This document shows positions 34,039 through 41,685 of a DNA stretch of 63,443 bases, piece by piece. The notes beneath the pieces are model-generated. The model searched no databases. It was given only the letters and a program-made list of their open reading frames with translations, and was not told where the DNA came from. Origin of the DNA: JAJAZB01 sp964244295 (GTDB lineage Bacteria; Bacteroidota; Bacteroidia; Cytophagales; Spirosomataceae). The DNA lies in contig CAXTIG010000043.1 of NCBI GenBank assembly GCA_964244295.1, forward strand, positions 1-63,443, written 5' to 3'. The first letter of the stretch is position 1, and each line of letters starts with the position of its first letter. The position numbers and the translations under genes are program-made.

Positions 34039-34047
34039 CTACCACAG
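34010..34047. repeat. 17-bp palindrome containing both stop codons of convergent genes
   Basis: CTGTGGTAGCTACGGAC and complement enclose TTTA. The TAG of the oxidoreductase (34036-34038) and the TAG of the GNAT gene (34039-34041 on the minus strand) abut in the sequence TAGCTA inside the right arm. Both C-termini are therefore coded by the hairpin. Confidence 0.9.
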
Positions 34048-34485
34048 CCACGTCAGCGTACTCCGTTGCAGGTTTTTAAACCCCAGCGATTCGTACAGCT
34101 TTTTTGCCCGTTCGTTGTACTGCTCGGTTTGGAGGTGAATCGCCACCAAGCCCAGGTCGGGGACGCGGCGTTGGAGTTCAGTGAGCGCCCAACCGCCCAG
34201 GCCAAGGTTGCGGTGGGTTTCGGTCACGAACAGTTCGTCCACCCAGGCATCGCGCCCGCCAAACTCGAAGGTGTAGCTGTAGGGCAGGGCCACGTAGCCC
34301 ACGGGGATTTCGTCAATCTCAATCAGCCAGATCGAACCCAGGTGCGGGTCGTCCAGAAAGCGGGTCACGATCCGCTCGTGGTTGGCTCGTTCGAAGACAT
34401 ACTGAAAATGGCCGTAAAACTGCTCCATTAGCGGGAGCAGCGTCGGCAAATCGGCCAGGTTAGCCAGGCGGAGGGAAGAATTCAC
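34039..34485 (-). CDS. GNAT-family N-acetyltransferase
   Basis: A 148-residue single-domain GNAT. ELFVTETHRNLGLGGWALTELQ is the acetyl-CoA binding loop, in a degenerate form (RNLGLG), and LQTEQYNERAKKLYESLGF is the C-terminal motif. It starts with GTG at 34485 overlapping the upstream oxidase stop (GTGA), showing translational coupling to that gene. The substrate is unknown. Confidence 0.85.
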   Translation of the reverse strand: MNSSLRLANLADLPTLLPLMEQFYGHFQYVFERANHERIVTRFLDDPHLGSIWLIEIDEIPVGYVALPYSYTFEFGGRDAWVDELFVTETHRNLGLGGWALTELQRRVPDLGLVAIHLQTEQYNERAKKLYESLGFKNLQRSTLTWLW

Positions 34486-35705
34486 CGGGCAATCAGTTCG
34501 GCCACCTCGCGGCCCGTTTGCATGGCCGCGTTGAGGGAAGGGTACGCGGTCTGGTCGCCGCACTGGTAGAGGCGTTCGCCCAGTTTGAGCGAGCGGATGC
34601 CCGCGTGCGGGCCGAAGTGCGGCAGGGCTTCTGGCAGGTGGTAGCTGCGCAGGTGCCGCCAGCTCGCCACGTCCGGGCCAAACCAGCCGCTGAGTTCGCG
34701 CTTGATTTTCTCGGCGAGGGCTTTTTCATCCACCGATTCAAGGCCCTGGGTTGAAACCGAAATCAGCGCCTGCCCCGTGGTGGAGTACGCCGGGGCAATG
34801 TCGGTGGGCACGCAGAGGTTGTGGACTACCGAGGTGCGGTCGGGGTTGATGACGATTAGTTTCCGGTCGAGGGGCGAGCGTTCAGCGGCGAAGTAGGTGC
34901 AGGTGGTACGCTGAAAACTACGCTTCTCGGTCAGGCCGAGCAGGGCGTCGGCGGCGCGGGCGTCGGTGGCCAGCACCACGCTGTCGGCCTGAAGGCTCTG
35001 GCCGTTGGCCAGGTACACGGTGCTGCCTTCCACGCGGGCCACGCGGCTGCCGGTCTGCACGGTACCCGCCGGGAGCATGGCCTGGATCTGCGCTGGGATT
35101 TCGGCGATGCCTTCGGCGGGCAGCACCACGTCGCCCGCGTAGAAGTTTTTGAAAACAAATCGGAAGAAATTGGAAGACGTGGCGAGGTCGTTTTCCAGGA
35201 AAACGCCGCCGAAAAAAGGCCGGAAAAACAAATCAATCATTTTTTCCGAAAAACCGTAGTCCCGCAAAAACGTGAGCGTGTCAGTGCCCGCGTAGTGGAA
35301 CACCTCCCGGTCGTCGAGGTCGTCGCATTCGAGCGAGAGCCGCAGGGTGCGCAGTTTGTCGGCCAGCGAACCCACGGGCGCGGTCAGGGCGGGCAGCAGG
35401 GCGGCGGGGTTCTTGAAGGGGTCGGGCAAGACGGTAAATCCGTCGGGCCGCCGAATCACCGCCCCCGACTCGAAGGGCCGCAGGTGCAAGCGTTCGTAGT
35501 CGAGCAAGCGTTGGGCTTCGGGATAGGCCGTGAGCAGAATCTGGAAGCCCCGGTCGAGCCGAAACCCCTCGACGGTATCGGTGCGCACCCGCCCGCCGAT
35601 GCCGTCGGAGGCTTCCAGCACCAGGCTGGAGATGCCCCGGTCGCGGAGGTATTTCGCGCAGGTCAGGCCCGCCACGCCCGCGCCGATGATGATGACGTTT
35701 TGCAT
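34482..35705 (-). CDS. Flavin amine oxidase / phytoene desaturase-like oxidoreductase
   Basis: A 407-residue FAD enzyme. VIIIGAGVAGLTCAKYLRDRGISSLVLEASDGIGGRVRT is the N-terminal dinucleotide-binding region with the amine-oxidase GG motif; GDQTAYPSLNAAMQTGREVAELI is the C-terminal FAD motif. The family includes desaturases and amine oxidases, so the substrate is open. It is coupled to a GNAT gene by a 4-nt overlap. Confidence 0.87.
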   Translation of the reverse strand: MQNVIIIGAGVAGLTCAKYLRDRGISSLVLEASDGIGGRVRTDTVEGFRLDRGFQILLTAYPEAQRLLDYERLHLRPFESGAVIRRPDGFTVLPDPFKNPAALLPALTAPVGSLADKLRTLRLSLECDDLDDREVFHYAGTDTLTFLRDYGFSEKMIDLFFRPFFGGVFLENDLATSSNFFRFVFKNFYAGDVVLPAEGIAEIPAQIQAMLPAGTVQTGSRVARVEGSTVYLANGQSLQADSVVLATDARAADALLGLTEKRSFQRTTCTYFAAERSPLDRKLIVINPDRTSVVHNLCVPTDIAPAYSTTGQALISVSTQGLESVDEKALAEKIKRELSGWFGPDVASWRHLRSYHLPEALPHFGPHAGIRSLKLGERLYQCGDQTAYPSLNAAMQTGREVAELIAR

Positions 35706-35710
35706 CCTGC

Positions 35711-35771
35711 AAACTTCCCGAAATTATTCCATAATGGGTTTAATTTTCGGGAAGGTGCCTTCGGGAAGTTT
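35711..35771. repeat. AAACTTCCCGAA inverted repeat
   Basis: Perfect 12-bp arms at 35711-35722 and 35760-35771, with an additional TTTTCGGGAAG copy between them. It lies upstream of the amine-oxidase gene, so it may be a regulatory site or a small relative of the 16770 repeat. Confidence 0.7.
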
Positions 35772-35781
35772 ACACAGAGTC

Positions 35782-35938
35782 GGTTTAAGAATTAGCAAAA
35801 AGAGGCTTGTCATCCCGACGCAGGAGGGATCTCGTCGAGATAGCGATCACTTGGCTACCGGGAAGTAATTTGATAAGTCAACGAGATCCCTCCTGCGTCG
35901 GGATGACAATCCCCTTTTTGCTAATTCTAAACAACTTC
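35782..35938. repeat. REP/MITE-like element, family P, best-preserved copy
   Basis: The 47-nt arms (35792-35838 and 35878-35924) pair with few mismatches; the core is GACGCAGGAGGGATCTCGT and the outer part TTAGCAAAAAG/CTTTTTGCTAA. Ends are GTTTAAGAATTAG on the left and CTAATTCTAAACAACTTC on the right. Confidence 0.9.
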
Positions 35939-35961
35939 ACAAAATTCCACCCTTCCGTTGC

Positions 35962-38046
35962 TCAGTTTTGCAACCACACCTGCTGGGTAAAAGCCCCGTT
36001 GACGGCGGCATCCCAGACTTCCAGCCGCACCCAGGTTCGGCCTTTCAGGTTGACGTTGAACGTAAACGTCTGCTTGCCGAAGGGCCGCGTTTTGGTCAGG
36101 TCGATGCGGTCGCGGAACACCTGCTTGCCGTCGCCGGAGATGATTTCGGCGAAGGTCAGCGGGAAGGTCCAGTCCACGTTAGCCACCACGCTGGCCTTGC
36201 CGTCGGCGGGGAGCGCAAGGGTTTCGCCCGCGCCCTTGCCGTTGACGCTGAACTGGGGCAGCAGAATTTCACCCGTCGAGACGAAAAATTTCCCCTGCTT
36301 CATCACGTCGAGCACCGGTTGCCAGCCCTGGCTGTACGCGGGCAGGTTGTCGAGTTGCAGGTAGTTGACGTTGAGGTGAGCGTAGGTTTCGTTTTGGGGT
36401 TCCATCGTAAAAATGTCGGCCTCGGCGATGGCGTGTTTTTTCAGCCCCCAGTTCGACATGTCGTCCATCAAATCGAGCACGCGGCGGCTCAGGCGGGGTT
36501 CCGACAGGTCGGCGGGGATGTTTTTCCAGGCCGCCCCGAAAAAATAGTCGGATTTGAAAAAATCCTCGTCCTTGTATTTGTCGGGGTAGCCGGTCGAGCC
36601 TTTGGTGCGGGCGTGGGCGGTCCAGGCCAGGCCGTTTTCGGCTTTCAGCAGGTTGAGCATGTCGGTTTTATCCGCAATCCGGTACACTTTTCCGTAGCGA
36701 GGGTCGTCGGTCACGAAGGGCATTTCGGGCTTGCGCGACATGATCCAGTACACCGGTTTCGGAAAAAATTCCAGCCAGTGACCGCCGAAAAAATTGTTCG
36801 GCTCCTCGCCGGGCAGCAGCAGAAATCCCTGGTCGGACAGGCGCTTGCATTCACTGAACAAGGTTTTTAGTTCCAAAAGCCGCAGGCTGTCTGGCCCTTT
36901 CGGGTGGCCGGGACCATGGAATTCGGCCAGGTGGACGATGTTGACGCCGTGGTCTTTGAAGACCGTCACGAAGTTGGGCACTTCTGGCACCGGCTTGCCC
37001 GCCAGCACCGTTTTCATGGTGTGCTCGTTGTGAAAGTGGCTCGACATGGTTTTGTAACCGGGCACCGCCGGGTACTTGTCGTCGTGGGTGAATTTCTTCA
37101 CCTCAGCCAGCGTTTTTTCGGGCGTTTCGGTATTCAGCAAAAAGAAAAAATTCATCCTCTGCCGGGTTTTAGGCGGGGCGTTGACCCAGGGTACCCAGCG
37201 CCGGTCGCCCATCAAATCCTGCCGGATGCCTAGTCCAAACTGCGGGACGAGGCTCCGGTATCCGGTGCCGTACCAGGTAAAATCGAGGTTGTAGGCTTCG
37301 TCGAGCGGGTAGAAATACTGGTGCGGGGCCGGGAACACCGCCAGGCTGCCCTTCGGGTTGGTGCCGATGATGGTGCGGTATTTCACGGCCTGGGCCTTGT
37401 TGGGCTGGGTCAGGTCGAGCGGAATGCGCTGCATCCGGTTGGCGGTATCCGCCCAGGCGAGCGTAGTCCAGACCGGTTGGGTGGTAACGAGGCCCGCGTC
37501 GTAGAGGTACGCGGTCGAGTCCACCTCGGTGGCCATCACCGCCGCCACGTTGACCAGGGGCGTGCCGCTGTACACCGTGATTTCTAAGTCCCCACTGAAC
37601 CGGTCGGCCTGCACCCCCGCCAGGCTGACGACGGTGCGGCTACCGATGGTTTTGACGCTGGCCGCGCGTTTGGTCAGCGTCGTGGCGTAGGCCTTGCTGG
37701 GCAGTTTGTTGGTTTTGTCGAAGAAAATGTTCCAGCCGTTTTGCGAAACCAAATCGCGCTTGCCGATGGTGACGACAAACGCTGGGTCAAGGGCGCGGGC
37801 GATTTCCCGGAACGTGCCCCCCTGGGTGAGTTGCAAACTGCGAAACAGTGGCTGGCCGGGGTCCAGGTCGAGCACCAGTTTGCCTTTTTCGTTGGCGGTG
37901 GTGGGCCAGGTCACTTCCAGTTCGTTGCCCCGGCTGACGACGCTGGTGCCGCTGCTTTTCTGGTACGCGGCGGTGTTGACCTTGATTTGGGTCTGGGCGA
38001 GGAGCGGGGCGGTGAGGGCGAGGAGGAGGAAGGTTTTAAGTCTCAT
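35962..38046 (-). CDS. Secreted PHP-like metallohydrolase candidate
   Basis: A 694-residue exported protein (signal peptide LKTFLLLALTAPLLAQ). The first ~310 residues are beta-rich; from ~340 a PHP-like region begins with SSHFHNEHTM, then NIVHLAEFHGPGHP, LLLPGEEPNN, WTAHARTKGS and HAIAEADIF, all His/Glu-rich in the style of PHP metal sites. The C-terminus is a beta-domain ending in TFNVNLKGRTWVRLEVWD. I do not know a characterised member. It is the last gene of a carbohydrate locus, so a role in sugar-ester or phosphoester removal is a guess. Confidence 0.6.
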   Translation of the reverse strand: MRLKTFLLLALTAPLLAQTQIKVNTAAYQKSSGTSVVSRGNELEVTWPTTANEKGKLVLDLDPGQPLFRSLQLTQGGTFREIARALDPAFVVTIGKRDLVSQNGWNIFFDKTNKLPSKAYATTLTKRAASVKTIGSRTVVSLAGVQADRFSGDLEITVYSGTPLVNVAAVMATEVDSTAYLYDAGLVTTQPVWTTLAWADTANRMQRIPLDLTQPNKAQAVKYRTIIGTNPKGSLAVFPAPHQYFYPLDEAYNLDFTWYGTGYRSLVPQFGLGIRQDLMGDRRWVPWVNAPPKTRQRMNFFFLLNTETPEKTLAEVKKFTHDDKYPAVPGYKTMSSHFHNEHTMKTVLAGKPVPEVPNFVTVFKDHGVNIVHLAEFHGPGHPKGPDSLRLLELKTLFSECKRLSDQGFLLLPGEEPNNFFGGHWLEFFPKPVYWIMSRKPEMPFVTDDPRYGKVYRIADKTDMLNLLKAENGLAWTAHARTKGSTGYPDKYKDEDFFKSDYFFGAAWKNIPADLSEPRLSRRVLDLMDDMSNWGLKKHAIAEADIFTMEPQNETYAHLNVNYLQLDNLPAYSQGWQPVLDVMKQGKFFVSTGEILLPQFSVNGKGAGETLALPADGKASVVANVDWTFPLTFAEIISGDGKQVFRDRIDLTKTRPFGKQTFTFNVNLKGRTWVRLEVWDAAVNGAFTQQVWLQN

Positions 38047-38109
38047 GCTAGCGAGGTAGGTAGATGAAATTGGCGGTGGATGCTACGAAAAAAAAAGCTT
38101 CCCAACCTC

Positions 38110-38350
38110 GTCATTGCGAGCGGAGGCGGAAAAATAGAGTGAAACGATATTTTTCCGCCGGAGCGAAGCAATCCCCTCCCGGAGACCAAAATAGCGTTTG
38201 GGGGGAAAGCTGGAAATGGTGGGTACTCGGCTTGTGCTCCCGTGCGATGGACCGGAGGAGCGCCTCCCGCTTGGTCTCCGGGAGGGGATTGCCGCGCTCC
38301 GGCAACCAGTTCTCGCTTCGCTCGTCCTGTTTGCCTGCGCTCGCAATGAC
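38110..38350. repeat. Long nested inverted repeat, family R copy 1
   Basis: Outer arms GTCATTGCGAGCG / GCGCTCGCAATGAC and inner arms GCAATCCCCTCCCGGAGACC (38168-38189) / complement (38271-38292) are nested; a further small hairpin GGCGGAAAAATA lies within. The same parts occur at 58.3 kb. The element fills the gap between the PHP-like and epimerase genes. Confidence 0.85.
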
Positions 38351-38366
38351 GCTGAAGGAGAGGCTT

Positions 38367-39278
38367 TTACACCCGCTCCGCCACATGATTCTGCATTTTC
38401 AAATCGCCCGACAACCCGGTTTTACCCTGATCAAAGAGGTTTTTGTAAAACGCCAGCCCTTCACTGGCCAATTCGTCGGGGCTGCCCGCCAGCGGACGCC
38501 AAATGCTGGCGGCGCGGGCGAGTTCTTCCGAGGGGGCACCGAAGGTTTCGATGGTGATCGCGCCCTCGTAGCCGATGTCGGTCAGGGCATCGCGGATGCC
38601 GGGCCAGTCCAGGTTGCCGGTGCCGGGGGTGCCCCGGTCGCTTTCGTTGGCCTGCACGTGGCAGAGCAGGTCGCGGCCCACGGCGCGAATGGCGGCGGCG
38701 ATGTTTTTCTCCTCGATGTTGTTGTGAAACGTGTCCAGCGACACCTGCACGCAGGGGTGGGCAATTTCACGCACCAGCGAAAGCGCCTGCCCGGCGGTGT
38801 TAATCATGTCGGTTTCAAATCGGTTGAGCGGCTCCACGCCCAGCACCACGCCGCAGTCGTCGCCAATTTTTCCGGCCCGGCGCAGGGCTTCGACGCACCA
38901 GGCGCGTTCCTGCGCTTTTTGCGCGGGCGTCACGTAGCGGGTTTTGCCCACGGCTGAATACAGCGGCCCGGTAAACACGGGGCTGCCCACCTGGCTGGCC
39001 AGTTGGATGCAGTCCACAATGTAATCGAGGCCATTTTTCCGGATGGCCGGGTTGTCGCTCGATACGTCGCGGTCGGCCCCGAAGGCCCCGCTCACGAACA
39101 AGCGCAAGCCGAGGTCGTCGGCCCGGCGTTTCAACTCGATCCAATCGATGCGATTGCGGTCTTCCACCGCCACTTCGAGGATATCATAGCCCATCGCGGC
39201 CACCTTTGGCAGCAGTCCGAAATCGGCCGTGGAAAAAGGCGAAACCCAGAGGAAGGTGCTGGCACCGAAGTGAATCAT
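38367..39278 (-). CDS. TIM-barrel sugar isomerase/epimerase
   Basis: A 303-residue AP-endonuclease-2-like (D-tagatose/D-psicose 3-epimerase) protein. VAVEDRNRIDW, GVVLGVEPLNRFETDMINT, VQVSLDTFHNNIEEKNI, CHVQANESDRGTPGTGNLDW and ITIETFGAPSEE give the metal Glu/Asp/His/Glu set of this family. It epimerises free ketoses or inositols and often accompanies Gfo/Idh/MocA dehydrogenases, as here. The substrate is unknown. Confidence 0.88.
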   Translation of the reverse strand: MIHFGASTFLWVSPFSTADFGLLPKVAAMGYDILEVAVEDRNRIDWIELKRRADDLGLRLFVSGAFGADRDVSSDNPAIRKNGLDYIVDCIQLASQVGSPVFTGPLYSAVGKTRYVTPAQKAQERAWCVEALRRAGKIGDDCGVVLGVEPLNRFETDMINTAGQALSLVREIAHPCVQVSLDTFHNNIEEKNIAAAIRAVGRDLLCHVQANESDRGTPGTGNLDWPGIRDALTDIGYEGAITIETFGAPSEELARAASIWRPLAGSPDELASEGLAFYKNLFDQGKTGLSGDLKMQNHVAERV

Positions 39279-39311
39279 GAGATAGGGTTGGAGTGATTTA
39301 TCTGTTTTCGA

Positions 39312-39408
39312 GTGCGGCGGTCACCCTGAGCGGAGTCGAAGGGTGTGCGGCTGGCACCGCGTCGGCCCACGCACCACCCTTCGACTCTGCTCAGGGTGAC
39401 CGCCGCAC
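39312..39408. repeat. REP-like palindrome, family Q copy
   Basis: Arms 39312-39345 and 39375-39408 pair over 34 nt with one mismatch; core CACCCTGAGCGGAGTCGAAG. It lies between the epimerase and the Gfo/Idh gene. Confidence 0.9.
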
Positions 39409-39440
39409 GTTTTAGCAATGTTTTGATACGCTCCAAACGT

Positions 39441-40577
39441 CTACTTCAGAACCGCCTCTTCCAGTTCAAACACAGGAATCCGAATCCGCTTGCCACCGTT
39501 CATGGCCGACTCGTGGGCGCAGATGCCTGCGCAGGTGTAGTTGGCGGCCAAATCAGCGTCCACCGCCGATTTGCGGCCTTCCACGATGGCCGCTACGAAT
39601 TCCTGCACGAGGTGCGGGTGCGAACCGCCGTGCCCGGCGCCCTGCAAAAAAGAAACGTGGTTAGGGTCGTCGATTTTCTCGCGTTTGGTGAAATGGCTGA
39701 TCTCGTCGATGAGCAGCGCGTCGGTATCGGGCACGTTGATGCGCCGGGCGTTTTCGCCCCCGTCGAACACGATGTGCTCCTCATCCTGGAGTTGCTCCCA
39801 CTCGAACGACATTTTGGTGCCGTACACGTCGTAGCTCTCGCGATACTGCCGCACCACGTCGAACAGCGAGCGCGTGGCCTCGGCCACCACGTCAGAGTCT
39901 TTCAGGGTAAACGTGGCCGTTTCCACCGCAAACGGCGAGCCGTAGCGGCTGACCAGGTCGTCGCTGAGGCGACCCGAGCCGTGGCAGACCACCGTTTCGG
40001 CGGTCGTGTTGTTTATGCGCAGCAGGGGCGAAATGGCGTGGGTGCCGTTGAGCATGGGCGGGTAGCCTTTCCAGTATTCGGCCCAGCCGTCCATGCTCAT
40101 GTCCTGGATGTGGGAGCCGCGCACGAACTGAATTTTGCCCAACTGTCCGCTCTCGGCCAGATGCAGGCCGTACAGAAACTCGCGGGTGTAGAGGGCGGTT
40201 TCCATCATCATGTACACCTTGCCCGATTTTTTGCGGGCCTCCACGATGGCTTCGCAGTCGGCCACGGTCATGGCCATGGGGATGGTGCAGGCCGTGTGTT
40301 TGCCCGCGTTGAGCGAGGCCAGCGTCATGCGGGCGTGTTCGGGCACGGGTGTCACCACGTGGATGGCGTCCACGTCGGCGCGGCCGGGTACGTCTTCAAA
40401 ATGCTCGAAACACAGGTCGGGGTCGAGGTTGAAGCGGGCGGCCAGCTCGTCGAGCGTTTGCCGGTTGCGGGTGCAAATGCCCACCGCCTTGATGTTGGGG
40501 TGACTTTGGTAAATGGGAATGAATTCTTTCCCGAAACCCATTCCGACGATGACGACGGTGATTTTTTGCTGGCTCAT
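39441..40577 (-). CDS. Gfo/Idh/MocA-family oxidoreductase
   Basis: A 378-residue NAD(P)-dependent sugar dehydrogenase from ATG 40577. The Rossmann motif is VVIVGMGFGKEFIPIY; the cofactor/catalytic segment is GKHTACTIPMAMTV, which has T-I-P-M where EKP is usual, so the conserved Lys is not at its normal place. The C-terminal domain has MLNGTHAISPLLRI and PHLVQEFVAAIVEGR with the conserved His. The family oxidises or reduces sugars, inositols and their derivatives. It lies between a ThuA lipoprotein and a sugar epimerase. Confidence 0.87.
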   Translation of the reverse strand: MSQQKITVVIVGMGFGKEFIPIYQSHPNIKAVGICTRNRQTLDELAARFNLDPDLCFEHFEDVPGRADVDAIHVVTPVPEHARMTLASLNAGKHTACTIPMAMTVADCEAIVEARKKSGKVYMMMETALYTREFLYGLHLAESGQLGKIQFVRGSHIQDMSMDGWAEYWKGYPPMLNGTHAISPLLRINNTTAETVVCHGSGRLSDDLVSRYGSPFAVETATFTLKDSDVVAEATRSLFDVVRQYRESYDVYGTKMSFEWEQLQDEEHIVFDGGENARRINVPDTDALLIDEISHFTKREKIDDPNHVSFLQGAGHGGSHPHLVQEFVAAIVEGRKSAVDADLAANYTCAGICAHESAMNGGKRIRIPVFELEEAVLK

Positions 40578-40685
40578 GGCTGGGTACTGATTTATTTGTA
40601 AAGCGACTGGGGTAGTTTCATTTTTTACTCGCTGCTCCAACCGGTGGCACATTGGCCGAGATTCGGAAGGAGCCGTTTTTGATTT

Positions 40686-40782
40686 GGCAGCGGGTCACCC
40701 TGAGCGGAGTCGAAAGGTGTACGCGGGCCTGCTCCGGTACCAGCCGCACACCCTTCGACTCCGCTCAGGGTGACCCGCTGCC
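40686..40782. repeat. REP-like palindrome, family Q copy
   Basis: Arms 40686-40720 and 40748-40782 pair over 35 nt with one mismatch. It lies between the ThuA lipoprotein stop and the Gfo/Idh start. Confidence 0.9.
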
Positions 40783-40794
40783 ATCTGTTCAAAA

Positions 40795-41673
40795 TCACCG
40801 CCGCGCCGCCCACTTCACCGAATTCCGCAGCAGATTCTGGTAACTCGGCAAATCGTGCGACCCGGCGTCGTGGCCCAAGGCGATGCCTACAATGCGGGCG
40901 CTGGGGTGTTTGACCAAAAAAACCGACGGCAAATTGACCTGCGACGTGTCCGTGCGCGAGGTCGCCAACACTTCGATGCCCGGCCCGGCGGGGTCGGCGA
41001 TGTGGTGGTAGCGTTCGTCTTTCAACGAAAATTTTGGTTCCACGCCCTGCATGACCGGGTGCCGGGGCGCGTTGACGTTCACCTCGAAGGTGCCGTAGCG
41101 GTCGTGGCGGCGGGTGCCGCCGCTCACCAGCGTGCGGTTGTATTCGGGCCAGTCTTTCCAGTTGTACCAGGTGGCGGCGTGGGCCAGAATCAGGCCCTTG
41201 CCCGCGTTGGCAAAGGCAACGATGGCCTGCCGGACTTTCGGGTCGGGAATGGCCTGGTTGTTACTCAGGTACAGCACGTCGGCCTGGGGCAGGTAGAGCA
41301 GCACCGAGTCGGGGTCGCCCACGTAGTTGACCGTGGCGAGGCCGTCGCGGCTGAGGGTCTGGCCGTCGCGGTTTTTGTACCACATCCCGAAGTTGTGCGA
41401 ACTGCCCCCGCCCAGCATCACCACCCGGATGGGCGCGGCGCTCTGGCTGTTGCCCGACCTGGCGGTTTTGCACTGGGTCAGCAGCAGGCCACCGAGCAGT
41501 AGGCCAATCGGCACCAGCCAGCGGGGAAAAAACGGGATGGAAGCGGTCACCTTGAGCGGAGTCGAAGGGTATGCGGTGGGCTGACGCTGACCAGCCGCAC
41601 GCGCTTCGACTCCGCTCAGCGTGACCCCTGTTCTTCCAAAAAACTCCTGTAAACAAGCTTTAAACGGCTTCAT
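40795..41673 (-). CDS. ThuA-domain lipoprotein
   Basis: The ThuA-like core (VVMLGGGSSHNFGMWYK, KGLILAHAATWYNWKDW, HPVMQGVEPKFSLKDERYHH, GIALGHDAG) is a class I amidotransferase-like domain tied to trehalose-type disaccharide use. A lipoprotein signal (WLVPIGLLLGGLLLTQC) precedes it. The start is doubtful: ATG 41673 gives a long leader partly encoded by a family Q repeat (GVTLSGVEARA, YPSTPLKVTAS), while GTG at 41550 begins just inside the repeat and gives a clean lipoprotein signal. I list the ATG as the outer limit but consider 41550 more likely. Confidence 0.8.
   Translation of the reverse strand: MKPFKACLQEFFGRTGVTLSGVEARAAGQRQPTAYPSTPLKVTASIPFFPRWLVPIGLLLGGLLLTQCKTARSGNSQSAAPIRVVMLGGGSSHNFGMWYKNRDGQTLSRDGLATVNYVGDPDSVLLYLPQADVLYLSNNQAIPDPKVRQAIVAFANAGKGLILAHAATWYNWKDWPEYNRTLVSGGTRRHDRYGTFEVNVNAPRHPVMQGVEPKFSLKDERYHHIADPAGPGIEVLATSRTDTSQVNLPSVFLVKHPSARIVGIALGHDAGSHDLPSYQNLLRNSVKWAARR
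41545..41626. repeat. REP-like palindrome, family Q copy overlapping a reading frame
   Basis: Arms 41545-41567 and 41604-41626 pair over 23 nt with one mismatch. The element lies inside the open 5' part of the ThuA lipoprotein gene and is translated without stops on that frame. Confidence 0.88.
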
Positions 41674-41685
41674 AAAAATCAACGA

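Noticed and set aside
38064..38957. A 297-codon plus-strand frame over the family R repeat and the epimerase
   Set aside because: It runs through the repeat and then antisense to the epimerase; no motif is visible.
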